Positions 16,969 through 27,181 of a stretch of DNA of 64,000 bases are shown here, piece after piece. Both the position numbers and the translations under genes were made by a program. The first letter of the stretch is position 1. Every line of letters starts with the position of its first letter. The stretch comes from Synechococcus sp. MU1617 (GTDB taxonomy: Bacteria; Cyanobacteriota; Cyanobacteriia; PCC-6307; Cyanobiaceae): positions 173,041-237,040 of the forward strand of contig NZ_VTLB01000004.1 of assembly GCF_020514235.1 (NCBI RefSeq), in the 5' to 3' direction. The notes under the pieces are model-generated. The model worked only from the letters and a program-made list of their open reading frames with translations, was not told the DNA's origin and did not search any database.

Positions 16969-18080
16969 AAGGCTGCTGTGCCTCCTGCCTGGCGGATCCC
17001 CAATCCAGGCATCGCCGAAGGTCGCAAACGATCGTCCTGCAACTCAAGGCCAACAAAGGGGTCATCCACCAAGTTGAGATGGCTGTCGAGATCCGGCCAA
17101 CGGATCAGAGGCAACATCTGAGCTGCTGCACCGTTCAACAAGGAGCTGTCGGAGTAACACCCCACCATCAGGTCCAACCCCTTCTTCTGCGCCAATTGGG
17201 CCATCAGCAGGGCCTGACTGAGCCCCCCGGTCTTCAGAAGCTTGAGATTCACACCATCCACCACCGGAGCCAGACGCAGGAGATCCTCCAGATCCCAGCA
17301 ACTTTCATCCGCCACCAAGGCCATCGGACAGTGCGGGTGCAGCGCCGCGAATCCGGCTGTGTCCTGCGTCGGATCCAGATCAGGAGCCAGGGGCTGCTCC
17401 AGCAGCACCACCTGGTGTGAGGCCAGGGGCTCCAGCATTCGCCTGGTCTGATCCACGGTCCATCCACCGTTGGCATCCACTTGCAGTTCGACCACCACAC
17501 CCTGCCGCTGGGATCGATCCGTGATGGCTTGGGCCACAGCCTCCAACAGGCTGAGGTCGTGGTCCAACCCGTCTGGGCTGCCCAGCTTGAGCTTCACCCG
17601 CGTCGCCGGCAGCTGCGTCCACCAGCGGTCCAGACGATCCAACACGGCATCCACAGGAGCCAGTCCCAGGGTGACGCTTGTGGCCACACCCTCGGCTGGA
17701 TCCAGTCCCCAGAGCCGCCATAGCGGATGGCCGAGCCGTTGCCCATGCCAGTCCCACAAAGCCAGGTCGATGGCACAACGAGCCGGTGGACTCAGGCCTG
17801 CCAGCAGGGGCTCGAACCGTTGCGGACGGTTGGGATCCAGAGCCTCTAGGTGCGGCAACAGCGCCAGCAGTTCCTGTTCCACAGCCTCCAGGGCAAAGGC
17901 ACGGTGGCCGGTTTCAAATCCACCGGTCTCGCCGCGGCCGACCAGGCCATCACGTTCCAACCTGAGCTCCAATCGCACCACGGCAGCTGTGGTGCCCCGG
18001 CTGATCGTCAGGGGCACGGCCTTGGTGAGCGAAAACCGTGTGAGGGCCCAGCCCATCGCCATCCGGCCGTCAATCTCCAA
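16965..18080 (-). CDS. enolase-superfamily epimerase / racemase, DgcA- or dipeptide-epimerase-like
   Basis: 371 aa from TTG 18080; ATG 18062 (MAMGWALTRF) is an alternative. All residues of the mandelate racemase / muconate lactonising enzyme group are visible: the KxK motif in RVKLKLGS, metal ligands in QVDANGGWT, LLEQPLAPD and VADESCWD, and the opposite-face Lys in GVNLKLLKTGGLSQAL. Most bacterial homologues are annotated L-Ala-D/L-Glu epimerase. Those paired with DUF1611 (DgcA) racemise N-acetyl-D-glutamate. The ATGA overlap with the DUF1611 gene makes the second role plausible. It is divergent from miaB. Confidence 0.83.
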   Translation of the reverse strand: MEIDGRMAMGWALTRFSLTKAVPLTISRGTTAAVVRLELRLERDGLVGRGETGGFETGHRAFALEAVEQELLALLPHLEALDPNRPQRFEPLLAGLSPPARCAIDLALWDWHGQRLGHPLWRLWGLDPAEGVATSVTLGLAPVDAVLDRLDRWWTQLPATRVKLKLGSPDGLDHDLSLLEAVAQAITDRSQRQGVVVELQVDANGGWTVDQTRRMLEPLASHQVVLLEQPLAPDLDPTQDTAGFAALHPHCPMALVADESCWDLEDLLRLAPVVDGVNLKLLKTGGLSQALLMAQLAQKKGLDLMVGCYSDSSLLNGAAAQMLPLIRWPDLDSHLNLVDDPFVGLELQDDRLRPSAMPGLGIRQAGGTAAL

Positions 18081-18130
18081 ACTGACACAACACCGCTGTG
18101 ACTCACACTGAGAAGGCTTGAGCCAGAGAT

Positions 18131-19525
18131 TTGGTCGCCTCCGCCCCCCTCGCCACTGACGCCACTGCCAATCCCCAGCGCGGCAGCTACTGGATCACTA
18201 CGTTCGGCTGCCAGATGAACAAGGCGGATTCCGAACGAATGGCGGGAATCCTGGAGGCCATGGGCTACCAGGAGGCGTCAGCCGAACTGGATGCCGATCT
18301 GGTTCTTTACAACACCTGCACCATTCGGGACAACGCCGAGCAGAAGGTTTACAGCTACCTCGGCAGACAAGCCCAGAGAAAACGCAGCAACCCCAATCTC
18401 ACCCTGGTGGTGGCGGGGTGTGTTGCCCAGCAGGAGGGCGAATCATTGCTGCGGCGCGTTCCGGAGCTGGATCTGGTGATGGGACCGCAGCACGCCAACC
18501 GGCTTGAGACCCTGCTGCTGCAGGTGGACAGCGGTCAGCAGGTGGTGGCCACCGAAGACCACCACATCCTTGAAGACATCACCACGGCCCGCCGGGACAG
18601 CAGCATCTGCGGCTGGGTGAACGTGATTTACGGCTGCAACGAACGTTGCACCTACTGCGTGGTGCCCTCCGTGCGGGGCAAAGAACAATCACGGCTGCCC
18701 CAGGCGATCAAGCTGGAAATGGAGGGTCTTGCCGCCCAGGGCTACAAAGAGATCACCCTGCTCGGCCAGAACATTGATGCCTACGGCCGTGATCTGCCGG
18801 GCATCACACCAGAGGGTCGCCGCCAACACACCCTCACCGATCTGCTCCATCACGTCCACGACGTGGAGGGCATTGAACGGATCCGTTTTGCCACCAGCCA
18901 TCCGCGCTACTTCACCGAGCGGCTGATCGATGCCTGTGCCGACCTGCCCAAGCTCTGTGAACACTTCCACATTCCGTTTCAGAGCGGGGACAACGACGTG
19001 TTGCAGGCCATGGCCCGGGGCTACACCGTTGAGCGCTACCGGCGGATCATCGACCGCATCCGTGAGCGCATGCCCGATGCCTCATTGAGCGCCGATGTGA
19101 TCGTTGCTTTCCCCGGCGAAACCGATGCGCAGTACCGCCGCACCCTCGACCTGATCGAAGAGATCGGCTTCGATCAGGTGAACACGGCGGCCTATTCACC
19201 CCGGCCCAACACCCCAGCGGCTGACTGGGACAACCAACTGCCGGAAGAGGTGAAGGTGGAACGCCTGCGCGAAATCAATGCCCTGGTCGAACGCTGCGCT
19301 CGCAGGGCCAATGCCCGCTATGAGGGGCGCACTGAAGAAGTGCTAGCGGAGGGCATCAATCCCAAGGACCCATCGCAGCTGATGGGGCGAACCCGCACCA
19401 ATCGCCTGACCTTCTTCAGTGCCACCGGACCGGATGGTGAGGCCTTCGAAGCCGGCGATCTCGTGCAGGTGCGCATCGATGCCGTGCGCTCCTTTTCACT
19501 CAGCGGCACCCCCCTGCCCCGCTGA
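18131..19525 (+). CDS. miaB: tRNA-2-methylthio-N6-isopentenyladenosine synthase
   Basis: 464 aa from TTG 18131. Three domains are seen: UPF0004 ([21 protein letters not shown], with Cys of the auxiliary 4Fe-4S cluster; further Cys in [12 protein letters not shown] and [11 protein letters not shown]), a radical SAM core with the CxxxCxxC motif in [19 protein letters not shown], and a C-terminal TRAM domain ([33 protein letters not shown]). It adds the methylthio group to i6A37 of tRNAs reading UNN codons. The TRAM end plus substrate-type motifs favour MiaB over RimO or MtaB. Confidence 0.95.
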   Translation: MVASAPLATDATANPQRGSYWITTFGCQMNKADSERMAGILEAMGYQEASAELDADLVLYNTCTIRDNAEQKVYSYLGRQAQRKRSNPNLTLVVAGCVAQQEGESLLRRVPELDLVMGPQHANRLETLLLQVDSGQQVVATEDHHILEDITTARRDSSICGWVNVIYGCNERCTYCVVPSVRGKEQSRLPQAIKLEMEGLAAQGYKEITLLGQNIDAYGRDLPGITPEGRRQHTLTDLLHHVHDVEGIERIRFATSHPRYFTERLIDACADLPKLCEHFHIPFQSGDNDVLQAMARGYTVERYRRIIDRIRERMPDASLSADVIVAFPGETDAQYRRTLDLIEEIGFDQVNTAAYSPRPNTPAADWDNQLPEEVKVERLREINALVERCARRANARYEGRTEEVLAEGINPKDPSQLMGRTRTNRLTFFSATGPDGEAFEAGDLVQVRIDAVRSFSLSGTPLPR

Positions 19526-19576
19526 GCACAACGCTGATACCTTTGGCGCTCCCACTGCTCAGGGGTCGCAGCATTC

Positions 19577-20629
19577 ATGCCGTCCAGTCCCATCACGGTC
19601 GGGCTCGTTTTTGGAGGCCGCTCTGGAGAGCACGACGTTTCGATCCGTTCTGCGGCGACCGTCGTCCGAGGCCTGCGCAGCGGGCACAACAGAGAGCGCT
19701 ATACGGTGCAGGCGATCTACATCGACCGTGATGGTCGCTGGTGGGGAACGGAAGTGGCCGAGGCAACCCTGGTCTCCGAAACCGCACCGGAGCTCACTTC
19801 ACCCCTGCCACCCTCAGGATTCCAAGGGTTCCCGGAGGGATGTGACGCTGTCGACATCTGGTACCCGGTGCTGCATGGTCCCAATGGCGAGGACGGAACG
19901 ATTCAGGGGTTGTTCCAACTGACCGGCAAACCTTTTGTGGGGGCCGGTGTTCTCGGCTCCGCCGTCAGCATGGACAAGCAGGCGATGAAGTCCGCCTTCA
20001 CCAGCGCCGGGCTGTCTCAAGTGCCCTATGTGGCTCTTCACGCGTCCGAACTCGAGGACGCCAACAGCCGTTCAGCCCTCTTGAATCGGATTGAGACCGA
20101 ACTGAACTACCCCTGTTTTGTGAAGCCAGCCAATCTCGGCTCGTCGGTTGGAATCAGCAAGGTACGTTCCCGGCAGGAACTGGAAGAAGGCCTCAACCAG
20201 GCAGCAGCACTCGATCCAAGGCTTGTGGTGGAGCAGGGCGTCAACGCCAGAGAAGTGGAATGCGCCGTCCTGGGAGGACGCACGCTCGAAGCGTCAGTGA
20301 TCGGCGAGGTTCGTTTTGATGCGGACTGGTACGACTACGAGACGAAATACACCGCAGGGCGAAGCAGCACGTTGATTCCAGCGCCCCTGCCTGATCAGGT
20401 GAGTGAGCGCATCCGTGCGCAGGCCTTGCAGGCCTGCGCTGCCGTTGGCGTTAACGGCATGGGGCGGGTGGATTTCTTCTACGACGACGCCAACGATCAG
20501 CTTTGGATCAACGAAATCAACACCCTGCCTGGTTTCACGGCCCAGAGCATGTTCCCGATGCTCTGGGCGGCCAGCGGCGTAACACTCGAACAGTTGGTGC
20601 ACAAACTGATCCAAACAGCAGGAGAATGA
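19577..20629 (+). CDS. ddl: D-alanine--D-alanine ligase
   Basis: 350 aa ATP-grasp enzyme. The N-terminal motif [19 protein letters not shown] binds the first D-Ala. Later motifs are [51 protein letters not shown] and the metal-binding end [20 protein letters not shown]. It is longer than E. coli DdlB, as in the DdlA-type subgroup. It joins D-Ala to D-Ala for peptidoglycan stem peptides. It is followed at 23 bp by a small membrane protein, then ftsQ and ftsZ, so this is a cell-wall and division cluster. Confidence 0.96.
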   Translation: MPSSPITVGLVFGGRSGEHDVSIRSAATVVRGLRSGHNRERYTVQAIYIDRDGRWWGTEVAEATLVSETAPELTSPLPPSGFQGFPEGCDAVDIWYPVLHGPNGEDGTIQGLFQLTGKPFVGAGVLGSAVSMDKQAMKSAFTSAGLSQVPYVALHASELEDANSRSALLNRIETELNYPCFVKPANLGSSVGISKVRSRQELEEGLNQAAALDPRLVVEQGVNAREVECAVLGGRTLEASVIGEVRFDADWYDYETKYTAGRSSTLIPAPLPDQVSERIRAQALQACAAVGVNGMGRVDFFYDDANDQLWINEINTLPGFTAQSMFPMLWAASGVTLEQLVHKLIQTAGE

Positions 20630-20652
20630 GCGCAGCGTCCTTCGCCTGACCC

Positions 20653-21063
20653 ATGAGCCACGGACTGCTCTGGTTTCCATTGCTGCTGGCCTTTGTGCTG
20701 CTGGCGTCGCTCGGATGGCTGGAACGACGGCGCCAAAACCTGTTTCGTGCCTGGGCCGAAGGCTCCGAACTCGCCAAGCTTGACGGTTGTGGCGGTGCCC
20801 GCCTGAAAGACGGTGAACTGCAATGGAGCAGCTTCGAAGCGGGCAGTTTTCAAGATCAGGGCTCGTTTGATGTCTGCAGGCTGGAGCTTGTGGAACTGAT
20901 GTCACTGGCGTCCGGCGAAGCTCCCCTCACCGAGGAATCCCAGGGCCGCTGTCGTCTTCGCCTCATCGGTAAAGATCTGAAGATGGATGTGCCCTTCTCT
21001 GATGCCGACCGAGCGCGCAGCTGGGGTGAGCAACTGATGGCACGGGCCCGGTGCGACCTTTGA
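20653..21063 (+). CDS. single-span membrane protein of unknown function in the ddl-ftsQ cluster
   Basis: 136 aa. One N-terminal transmembrane helix (LLWFPLLLAFVLLASLGWL) is followed by ERRRQNLFRAWAEGSELAK, so the rest is probably cytoplasmic. The C-terminal domain reads like a small beta-rich module (SFDVCRLELVELMSLAS, CRLRLIGKDLKMDV). No family is recognised with confidence. It overlaps the start of ftsQ by 13 bp in another frame, suggesting coupled translation and a possible accessory role in division or wall synthesis. Confidence 0.75.
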   Translation: MSHGLLWFPLLLAFVLLASLGWLERRRQNLFRAWAEGSELAKLDGCGGARLKDGELQWSSFEAGSFQDQGSFDVCRLELVELMSLASGEAPLTEESQGRCRLRLIGKDLKMDVPFSDADRARSWGEQLMARARCDL

Positions 21064-21896
21064 GCCGGGTCTCGACCAACAACAAATCCTCCCAACAGCC
21101 GGTTTCCACTCAGGTCGCCCGGCGCCGGGAATTGCGCCGGCAGCGTCGCCAGACCCTGTTGATTCAACTTTGGCGCTTTGTGGCCTTGCTGCTTGTCAGT
21201 GGTGGATTCTCCTGGATCCTGCTGCGCCATGGCTGGACGCTGCGGAGCCCTGAGGCGCTGATCCTGACCGGTGGCACTGCCCTTGAGGCCAATCAGGTCA
21301 TCGAGGCCGCCAAGCTGCGCTTTCCCCAACCCCTGCTAGAGGTCAGTCCCAGGGCACTTGAACAACAGCTGATCAAGTCCTTGCCGGTGCAAAGCGCTCA
21401 TGTGCAGCGACGAATGCTGCCTGCTCGCCTCTTGATCAGCCTGAAGCCCGAGATTCCCGTCGCCAAGGCGGTGCGTCAGGGTCCTTTTGGACGGGAACGG
21501 GGGCTGCTGAACGCCGAAGGGCAGTGGATCCCCCTGAGCGACGCTTTGCCAGAGCCACTGACGGAGATCGTGGTGCGTGGTTGGAACGACCAACAACGCA
21601 GCCAGATCGCTGCACTGCTGCAACAACGGGATCGCTTCGAGGGGAGGCTGAAAGCCATCGTGCTTCACCCCGACGGCAATGTCAGCCTGATCACCACCGC
21701 ACTGGGCCAGATCGATCTAGGTGGCGAACCAGCCCTTCTGAACGCCCAGATCGAGACGATCGTCCACCTCAACAAGACGTTGCCGAAGCAGCTGCGCCAG
21801 GCCCATCAGAGCAGCCTTGATCTCAGCAATCCGGACCGACCAGAACTGCAACTGCCGACGCCACCCGAGCCCAAAAAGGTCAAAACACAACCCTGA
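21051..21896 (+). CDS. ftsQ: cell division protein FtsQ
   Basis: 281 aa from GTG 21051. It has a basic cytoplasmic N-terminus (ARRRELRRQRRQ), one membrane helix (LWRFVALLLVSGGFSWILL), then an extracytoplasmic POTRA domain (ALILTGGTALEANQVIEAA, LIKSLPVQSAHVQRRMLPARLLISLKPEIPVAKA) and the beta domain (LLNAEGQWIPLSDALPE). The protein links early and late divisome parts in the septum. A Pro- and Lys-rich tail (LPTPPEPKKVKTQP) is unremarkable. A 117-bp gap separates it from ftsZ; in it, TCCAGA/TCTGGA arms (21898-21903, 21914-21919) form a weak hairpin. Confidence 0.9.
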   Translation: MRPLSRVSTNNKSSQQPVSTQVARRRELRRQRRQTLLIQLWRFVALLLVSGGFSWILLRHGWTLRSPEALILTGGTALEANQVIEAAKLRFPQPLLEVSPRALEQQLIKSLPVQSAHVQRRMLPARLLISLKPEIPVAKAVRQGPFGRERGLLNAEGQWIPLSDALPEPLTEIVVRGWNDQQRSQIAALLQQRDRFEGRLKAIVLHPDGNVSLITTALGQIDLGGEPALLNAQIETIVHLNKTLPKQLRQAHQSSLDLSNPDRPELQLPTPPEPKKVKTQP

Positions 21897-22013
21897 ATCC
21901 AGAGGATTAAAAATCTGGAGACCACAACCTCAGTTCCTGGTTTGTGATCTGTTAAAGCCGAGACCAAGCTTCAGGGACATAATGCATCGCAACCAAACGG
22001 TTCTGCCTCGACG

Positions 22014-23123
22014 ATGGAGATGGTGAGCGGCTCAGGGTCTTACACGGCAGCGGGAATCCAGCCCAGCCAATCCGCCCGCATCGAGGTAATCGGCGTTGGC
22101 GGCGGTGGAAGTAATGCCGTCAACCGCATGATCCTCAGTGACCTTGAGGGTGTGGGCTATCGCGTTCTCAACACCGATGCACAGGCCCTAATCCAGTCGC
22201 AAGCCCAGCAACGCCTGCAGTTGGGGCAGACCCTGACCCGAGGGCTTGGCGCCGGTGGCAATCCGACCATCGGCCAGAAAGCAGCCGAGGAATCCCGTAC
22301 TGACCTGCACGACGCACTGCAGGGCTCCGATCTTGTGTTCATTGCCGCTGGCATGGGCGGTGGAACCGGTACTGGTGCCGCACCAGTGGTGGCCGAAGTC
22401 GCCCGTGAAGTCGGTGCTCTCACCGTCGGCATCGTGACCAAGCCGTTCAGCTTCGAGGGCCGTCGTCGCATGCGTCAGGCCGACGAAGGAATCGCTCGCT
22501 TGGCGGAACACGTGGACACCCTCATCGTGATCCCCAACGACCGCCTGCGTGATGCCATCGGCGGAGCTCCCCTTCAGGAAGCCTTCCGCAGTGCGGACGA
22601 TGTTCTGCGCATGGGCGTCAAAGGCATCAGTGACATCATCACCTGCCCTGGCCTGGTGAACGTTGACTTTGCGGACGTTCGCTCCGTGATGACAGAAGCG
22701 GGAACGGCACTGCTGGGCATCGGCATCGGTTCCGGTCGCTCCAGAGCCGTGGAAGCAGCCCAGGCCGCGATCGCCAGCCCACTGCTTGAAACCGAGCGGA
22801 TCGATGGCGCAAAAGGCTGTGTGATCAACATCAGCGGCGGCAAGGACATGACCCTGGAGGACATGACCACGGCTTCAGAGGTGATCTACGACGTCGTCGA
22901 CCCCGAAGCAAACATCATCGTGGGAGCTGTGGTGGATGAGGCGCTCGAAGGCGAGATTCACGTCACGGTGATCGCCACAGGATTCGAAAACAAGCAGCCC
23001 TACCGCAGCGAGCGCAGCCGCTCCATGCCATCCATGTCAAACCGTGCTGAACCCGAAGAGAACGGCGCGAGAATTCCTGAATTCCTGCGTCGCCGTCAAC
23101 AACAAGACAACGGCACTGTATGA
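22014..23123 (+). CDS. ftsZ: cell division GTPase FtsZ
   Basis: 369 aa. It has the tubulin-like core: [18 protein letters not shown], the signature [20 protein letters not shown], the T3 loop region [13 protein letters not shown] and the synergy loop region with [15 protein letters not shown]. The C-terminal tail is short and ends in the conserved peptide [11 protein letters not shown], which binds partner proteins such as ZipN/SepF in cyanobacteria. It polymerises with GTP to form the Z ring. Start ATG 22014 or 22020 is possible. CATAAT at 21977-21982 could be a -10 box. Confidence 0.98.
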   Translation: MEMVSGSGSYTAAGIQPSQSARIEVIGVGGGGSNAVNRMILSDLEGVGYRVLNTDAQALIQSQAQQRLQLGQTLTRGLGAGGNPTIGQKAAEESRTDLHDALQGSDLVFIAAGMGGGTGTGAAPVVAEVAREVGALTVGIVTKPFSFEGRRRMRQADEGIARLAEHVDTLIVIPNDRLRDAIGGAPLQEAFRSADDVLRMGVKGISDIITCPGLVNVDFADVRSVMTEAGTALLGIGIGSGRSRAVEAAQAAIASPLLETERIDGAKGCVINISGGKDMTLEDMTTASEVIYDVVDPEANIIVGAVVDEALEGEIHVTVIATGFENKQPYRSERSRSMPSMSNRAEPEENGARIPEFLRRRQQQDNGTV

Positions 23124-23158
23124 GAGTCCCGTCAGGCCTTGTGGTCTGACGACTCTTT
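23124..23158 (+). terminator. terminator after ftsZ
   Basis: A hairpin right after the ftsZ stop has arms AGAGTC-CGTCAG and CTGACG-ACTCT with one bulged base and a loop of about 10 bases. It is followed by a short T run (TTT). Confidence 0.7.
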
Positions 23159-23164
23159 CGAAGG

Positions 23165-23262
23165 TGGTGACCCGGAACCCACGCCTGCCCTGAGCATCCC
23201 GTGTGGCTGCTCCCTTCCGGTCCTGACCAGATTTGGGCGTCAGAGCCGCATGGGCCCGAATC
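23165..23262 (-). ncRNA. ffs: signal recognition particle RNA (small, 4.5S type)
   Basis: On the minus strand the SRP RNA core is unmistakable: GGTCAGGACCGGAAGGGAGC, followed by AGCCACACGGGATGCTC, matching the conserved GGAA tetraloop hairpin and the asymmetric loop that bind Ffh. Flanking segments CCCATGC and GCGTGGG pair to form the outer stem. The RNA is about 98 nt; ends are estimated from the pairing. It lies between ftsZ and panB, antisense to both. Confidence 0.88.
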
Positions 23263-23305
23263 CATCGAATGCTAGCAATGAGCCCCCGAGGGGTTCTGAA
23301 GCTGC

Positions 23306-24121
23306 ATGCGTCCTTCTGATCTGACCCGCTTCAAGCAGAAGGGCCAACCCATCGCCGTGCTCACCGCTTGGGACAGCCTCTCTGCGGCTCTGGCTGAAGC
23401 CGCCGGTGCCGATGTGCTGCTGGTCGGTGATTCACTGGCGATGGTGGCGCTGGGCCATGCCACAACCCTGCCGGTGAGCCTGGACCAGATGCTCCATCAC
23501 ACCCAGGCGGTGGCGCGGGGATTGACGAGCATGCCCGCCGATCAGCCCCTGTTGGTCTGCGACCTGCCCTTTCTCAGCTACCAGTGCGGTGAAGACCGCG
23601 CCGTGGCGGCTGCAGGACACCTGCTGAAGGAGTCCAGTGCTGCAGCGGTGAAATTGGAGGGAGCGGAACCGGAGGTCGTCGCCGTGATCGACCGACTGGT
23701 GCGGATGGGCATTCCTGTGATGGGGCATCTGGGCCTCACCCCCCAGGCCGTGCATCGTTTGGGTTATCGCCGCCAGGCCACGGACGCCATCAGCCAGGAA
23801 CGCCTGATCGAGCAGGCATGCACCCTCGAGCAGAAGGGCTGCTTCTCCTTGGTGCTGGAACATGTTCCATCGGAGCTGGCGTGCCGGGTGCAGCAGGCCC
23901 TAACCATCCCGGTGATCGGCATCGGTGCAGGTGACGGCTGCGACGGCCAGGTGCGCGTCACGGCAGATCTGCTGGGGCTCACCGCCAAACAACCTCCGTT
24001 CAGCCCAGCGCTCGTGGATGGCCGCCGCTTGTTCATCGACGCATTGAAGGGTTGGGTCAGCCAGACCCGGAACCACACTCCTCCCACCAAAGAATCACCT
24101 CAATCAACACCTGATTGCTGA
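23306..24121 (+). CDS. panB: 3-methyl-2-oxobutanoate hydroxymethyltransferase
   Basis: 271 aa, full length. TIM-barrel motifs are [39 protein letters not shown] (metal Asp), [45 protein letters not shown] and [17 protein letters not shown] with the catalytic Glu region shortly before. It makes ketopantoate for pantothenate and coenzyme A. The last 65 bp overlap convergently with hemW; the overlapped tail ([17 protein letters not shown]) is not conserved-looking. Confidence 0.95.
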   Translation: MRPSDLTRFKQKGQPIAVLTAWDSLSAALAEAAGADVLLVGDSLAMVALGHATTLPVSLDQMLHHTQAVARGLTSMPADQPLLVCDLPFLSYQCGEDRAVAAAGHLLKESSAAAVKLEGAEPEVVAVIDRLVRMGIPVMGHLGLTPQAVHRLGYRRQATDAISQERLIEQACTLEQKGCFSLVLEHVPSELACRVQQALTIPVIGIGAGDGCDGQVRVTADLLGLTAKQPPFSPALVDGRRLFIDALKGWVSQTRNHTPPTKESPQSTPDC

Positions 24122-25238
24122 GGGCCATGCCCTCGGGGTCGGTGAGGCACCAACGCCCTGCTCGCTGCTGCAGCCATCCACGCTCAACGAACGGTTGCCA
24201 ACGTCGCACCAGGGCATCGGCATCAAGACCTTGAAGGGTCACTCCTTCCCTGCGCCGCAGACCCACCAGCAATTGATCATCCAGGGGGAGACCAGCCTCG
24301 GCGATGGATTCCTCAGGAGGGTGATCCAGCCATGCCGCATAGGCAGCGCGGGTGCGGGGTCGCGCCAAGCGCACCCCCCAGGGTGCTGATGTCGCTCCCA
24401 TGCCAAATCCCCACCAACCGGCACCACTCCAATACACCCGGTTATGTCGGGAGGCATGCCCCGGACGGGCGTGGTTTGAAATCTCGTAGCGGCTGAGGCC
24501 GGCAGCTGCGAGTCGTTGGGTGGTTCGCCCCATCAGCGCAACGGCAAGGTCGTCCTCCGGCAGCTTCAACAGGCCAAGCGAGCGTTGGCGATCAAACACC
24601 GTGCCCGGTTCCACCGAAAGGTCGTAGATCGAGAGATGGGGGGCCTGACTGGCAATCGCCTGATCCAACTGCGAATCCCACCCGGAAAGGGTCTGGCCCG
24701 GGAGGTTCTGGATGAGATCGAGACTCCAGGATCGAAGCGTGCCATCGCTCAAGGCCTGCACCATCCAGTCGATCGCCGCATGGAGGTCGCTCTGGCGGTG
24801 CCGACGCCCCAGCTGTTCGAGCACCGCGTCATCAAAGCTCTGGCCCCCCAGGCTGATGCGATTCACTCCATGGGCCAGTACGGAGGCCAATTGCGCGGAA
24901 TCAAAGGTGGCCGGATCCATCTCCAGGGTGATTTCCGCACCCGGCTGAAGACCAAATTTGTTTGCCAAGGCATCGAGCAGTGCTCCGATCTGATCAGGGC
25001 ACAACAGCGATGGAGTTCCCCCACCGATATAGACCGTGGATAGGGGCGGACCGCTTGGGGCAGAGGCGATTTCCCGATGCAGCAGGGTCAGGTACTCACG
25101 GATCGAGCGACTGCCAGGCCCCTGATCGGCGCGGGCTTGGTCCCCCAGGGGAACAACGGCGAAATCGCAGTAGTAACAGCGCCGGTGGCAGAAGGGAATG
25201 TGGAGGTAGGCGCTGCGGGGCGGGATGGGATAAGGCAT
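24057..25238 (-). CDS. hemW: HemW-like radical SAM protein (coproporphyrinogen oxidase family)
   Basis: 393 aa from ATG 25238 ([17 protein letters not shown]). The 36 codons upstream are antisense to the start of the PIN-TRAM gene and are dropped. The radical SAM cluster motif reads [14 protein letters not shown]: three Cys and a Phe, without the fourth Cys of true HemN, which marks the HemW heme-chaperone group. Other motifs are [53 protein letters not shown] and [19 protein letters not shown]. Older annotations call such genes oxygen-independent coproporphyrinogen oxidase; a heme delivery role is more likely. Confidence 0.9.
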   Translation of the reverse strand: MPYPIPPRSAYLHIPFCHRRCYYCDFAVVPLGDQARADQGPGSRSIREYLTLLHREIASAPSGPPLSTVYIGGGTPSLLCPDQIGALLDALANKFGLQPGAEITLEMDPATFDSAQLASVLAHGVNRISLGGQSFDDAVLEQLGRRHRQSDLHAAIDWMVQALSDGTLRSWSLDLIQNLPGQTLSGWDSQLDQAIASQAPHLSIYDLSVEPGTVFDRQRSLGLLKLPEDDLAVALMGRTTQRLAAAGLSRYEISNHARPGHASRHNRVYWSGAGWWGFGMGATSAPWGVRLARPRTRAAYAAWLDHPPEESIAEAGLPLDDQLLVGLRRREGVTLQGLDADALVRRWQPFVERGWLQQRAGRWCLTDPEGMALSNQVLIEVILWWEECGSGSG

Positions 25239-25277
25239 GCTTTTGGCATCCGGATCGAGCTGCCACGACCTGAACCC

Positions 25278-26435
25278 ATGGTGGATCCGCTCATCCTGCT
25301 TCTGTTTGTCGTTTCCGGTGCAGCTGCCGGGTGGATGGGGATTCATCTGCTGCCCGATGGCCTGGTCAGTGCAACCACCAATGCTGAACAGTTACGTCTC
25401 CAGCTCAGCGGAGCTGGCGGTGGCGTTGGCTTGATTGCAGGCCTGGTGTTCAAAAAGCTGCGGGTGCGCCTGATGCAACAGGTGCGCACCATGCCCACCG
25501 ATCTACTGGTGAGCCGCGCTGTCGGCCTGATCCTGGGGCTGCTGGTAGCCAACCTGCTGCTGCTGCCCGTTCTGCTGCTTCCGTTCTCCGGGGGAATTGT
25601 TCTGCTCAAACCCCTTCTCGCGGTGGTGAGCAACGTCTTTTTCGGAATTCTGGGAAGCAACCTGGCGGAAGTTCACGGCCGCACGCTGCTGCGCCTGTTC
25701 AATCCCGCCAGCACAGAGGCCCTGCTGGTGGCCGATGGGGTGCTGACCCCCGCCACAGCCAAGATTCTGGACACCAGCGTGATCATCGATGGCCGGATCC
25801 GCGGCATGCTCGCCTGCGGCTTGCTGGAAGGGCAGGTGATCGTTGCCGAATCGGTGATCGATGAGATGCAACAGCTGTCGGACTCCACCAACATCGAAAA
25901 GAGGGCCAAGGGCCGACGTGGCCTGAAGCTGCTGAAGGATCTGCGGGAAACCTACGGACGGCGGTTGGTGATCAACAGCACCCGTTACGACGGCAAGGGA
26001 ACCGACGACCGACTGCTGCAGCTTGCGTCTGACACCGGCGGCACGCTGGTGACCGCAGACTTCAACCTGGCGCAGGTGGCCCAGGTCAAAGACCTGAAGG
26101 TGATGAATCTGAGTGAGCTGGTGATCGCGTTGCGGCCTGAAGTGCAACCCGGCGATGAGCTCAAACTCAAGATCGTGCGTGAAGGCAAGGAGGACAGCCA
26201 GGGTGTCGGCTACCTCGACGACGGAACGATGGTGGTGGTCAACGAGGCGAAATCGCTAATCGGCCAACGCAAACCTGTGGTGGTAACCGGTGCCCTGCAA
26301 ACCCCAACCGGTCGCATGGTGTTTGCACGGTTGGACGAGAAGGATGCATCAACCGACACCAAGCCTGCAACGAAATCGAAAAGTCAGGGGAAACCGGCCA
26401 AAACCAGCAACCGCAAGCCCGCTGACCCCGGCTAG
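25278..26435 (+). CDS. membrane protein with PIN and TRAM domains (YacL-like)
   Basis: 385 aa from ATG 25278; the frame upstream is antisense to hemW. Three or four N-terminal hydrophobic helices (LILLLFVVSGAAAGWMGI, GVGLIAGLVF, VGLILGLLVANLLLLPVLLL) precede a PIN nuclease domain with acidic residues in KILDTSVIIDGRIRGMLA, VIDEMQQLSDS and TLVTADFNLAQVAQ. A C-terminal TRAM domain follows (LKLKIVREGKEDSQGVGYL, VVTGALQTPTGRMVFARL) with a Lys- and Thr-rich tail. YacL-type proteins are predicted membrane-bound RNases or RNA-binding proteins; the target is unknown. It is divergent from hemW. Confidence 0.88.
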   Translation: MVDPLILLLFVVSGAAAGWMGIHLLPDGLVSATTNAEQLRLQLSGAGGGVGLIAGLVFKKLRVRLMQQVRTMPTDLLVSRAVGLILGLLVANLLLLPVLLLPFSGGIVLLKPLLAVVSNVFFGILGSNLAEVHGRTLLRLFNPASTEALLVADGVLTPATAKILDTSVIIDGRIRGMLACGLLEGQVIVAESVIDEMQQLSDSTNIEKRAKGRRGLKLLKDLRETYGRRLVINSTRYDGKGTDDRLLQLASDTGGTLVTADFNLAQVAQVKDLKVMNLSELVIALRPEVQPGDELKLKIVREGKEDSQGVGYLDDGTMVVVNEAKSLIGQRKPVVVTGALQTPTGRMVFARLDEKDASTDTKPATKSKSQGKPAKTSNRKPADPG

Positions 26436-26450
26436 GCTCGCCCCACCGCG

Positions 26451-27128
26451 ATGGTGGAGATGACAACTTCGGCCCCGTACTACGGCGACAGCGCCGTGAT
26501 GCGCACACCACCTCCTGACCTTCCCTCACTCCTGCTCAAGGAGCGGATCGTTTACCTGGGCTTGCCCCTGTTCTCTGACGACGACGCCAAGCGTCAGATG
26601 GGCATCGACGTGACTGAGCTGATCATTGCTCAGCTGCTTTATCTGGAATTCGACAACCCAGAGAAGCCGATTTACTTCTACATCAACTCCACAGGCACGA
26701 GCTGGTACTCGGGTGATGCCATCGGCTTCGAGACCGAAGCCTTCGCCATCTGCGACACCCTCCGCTATGTCAAGCCTCCGGTGCACACCATCTGCATCGG
26801 CCAGGCCATGGGCACGGCGGCGGTGATCCTTTCAGCAGGAACGAAAGGTCAACGGGCTGCATTGCCTCACTCCTCCATCGTTCTGCACCAACCCCGCAGC
26901 GGCGCCCGCGGCCAGGCGACGGACATCCAGATCCGGGCCAAAGAAGTGCTGCACAACAAGCAGGCAATGCTCGAAATCCTTTCCACCAACACAGGTCGTT
27001 CAGTGGAAGATCTGAGCAAGGACTCCGACCGGATGAGCTACCTAACCCCTCAACAAGCTGTTGAGTACGGACTCATTGACCGCGTGCTCAGCAGCCGTAA
27101 AGACCTGCCTGGCAATCCCCCCGTCTGA
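26451..27128 (+). CDS. clpR: ClpP-like subunit lacking the catalytic serine (ClpR)
   Basis: 225 aa ClpP-fold protein. Where ClpP has [11 protein letters not shown], this protein has CIGQAMGTAAVILSAG: the nucleophile Ser is Ala. The His (IVLHQPRSGARGQATD) and the Asp region (DSDRMSYLTPQQAVEYGLID) remain. This is the defining feature of cyanobacterial ClpR, which forms a mixed heptamer with ClpP3. The active paralogue follows 53 bp downstream, the standard clpR-clpP3 order. Start ATG 26451 is used; ATG 26460 is possible. It acts in the essential Clp protease with ClpC. Confidence 0.9.
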   Translation: MVEMTTSAPYYGDSAVMRTPPPDLPSLLLKERIVYLGLPLFSDDDAKRQMGIDVTELIIAQLLYLEFDNPEKPIYFYINSTGTSWYSGDAIGFETEAFAICDTLRYVKPPVHTICIGQAMGTAAVILSAGTKGQRAALPHSSIVLHQPRSGARGQATDIQIRAKEVLHNKQAMLEILSTNTGRSVEDLSKDSDRMSYLTPQQAVEYGLIDRVLSSRKDLPGNPPV

Positions 27129-27181
27129 TCGACGGCATCAGATCCAACCCTCCTGCACTTCTTTCTTCAACGTTCTGAACC

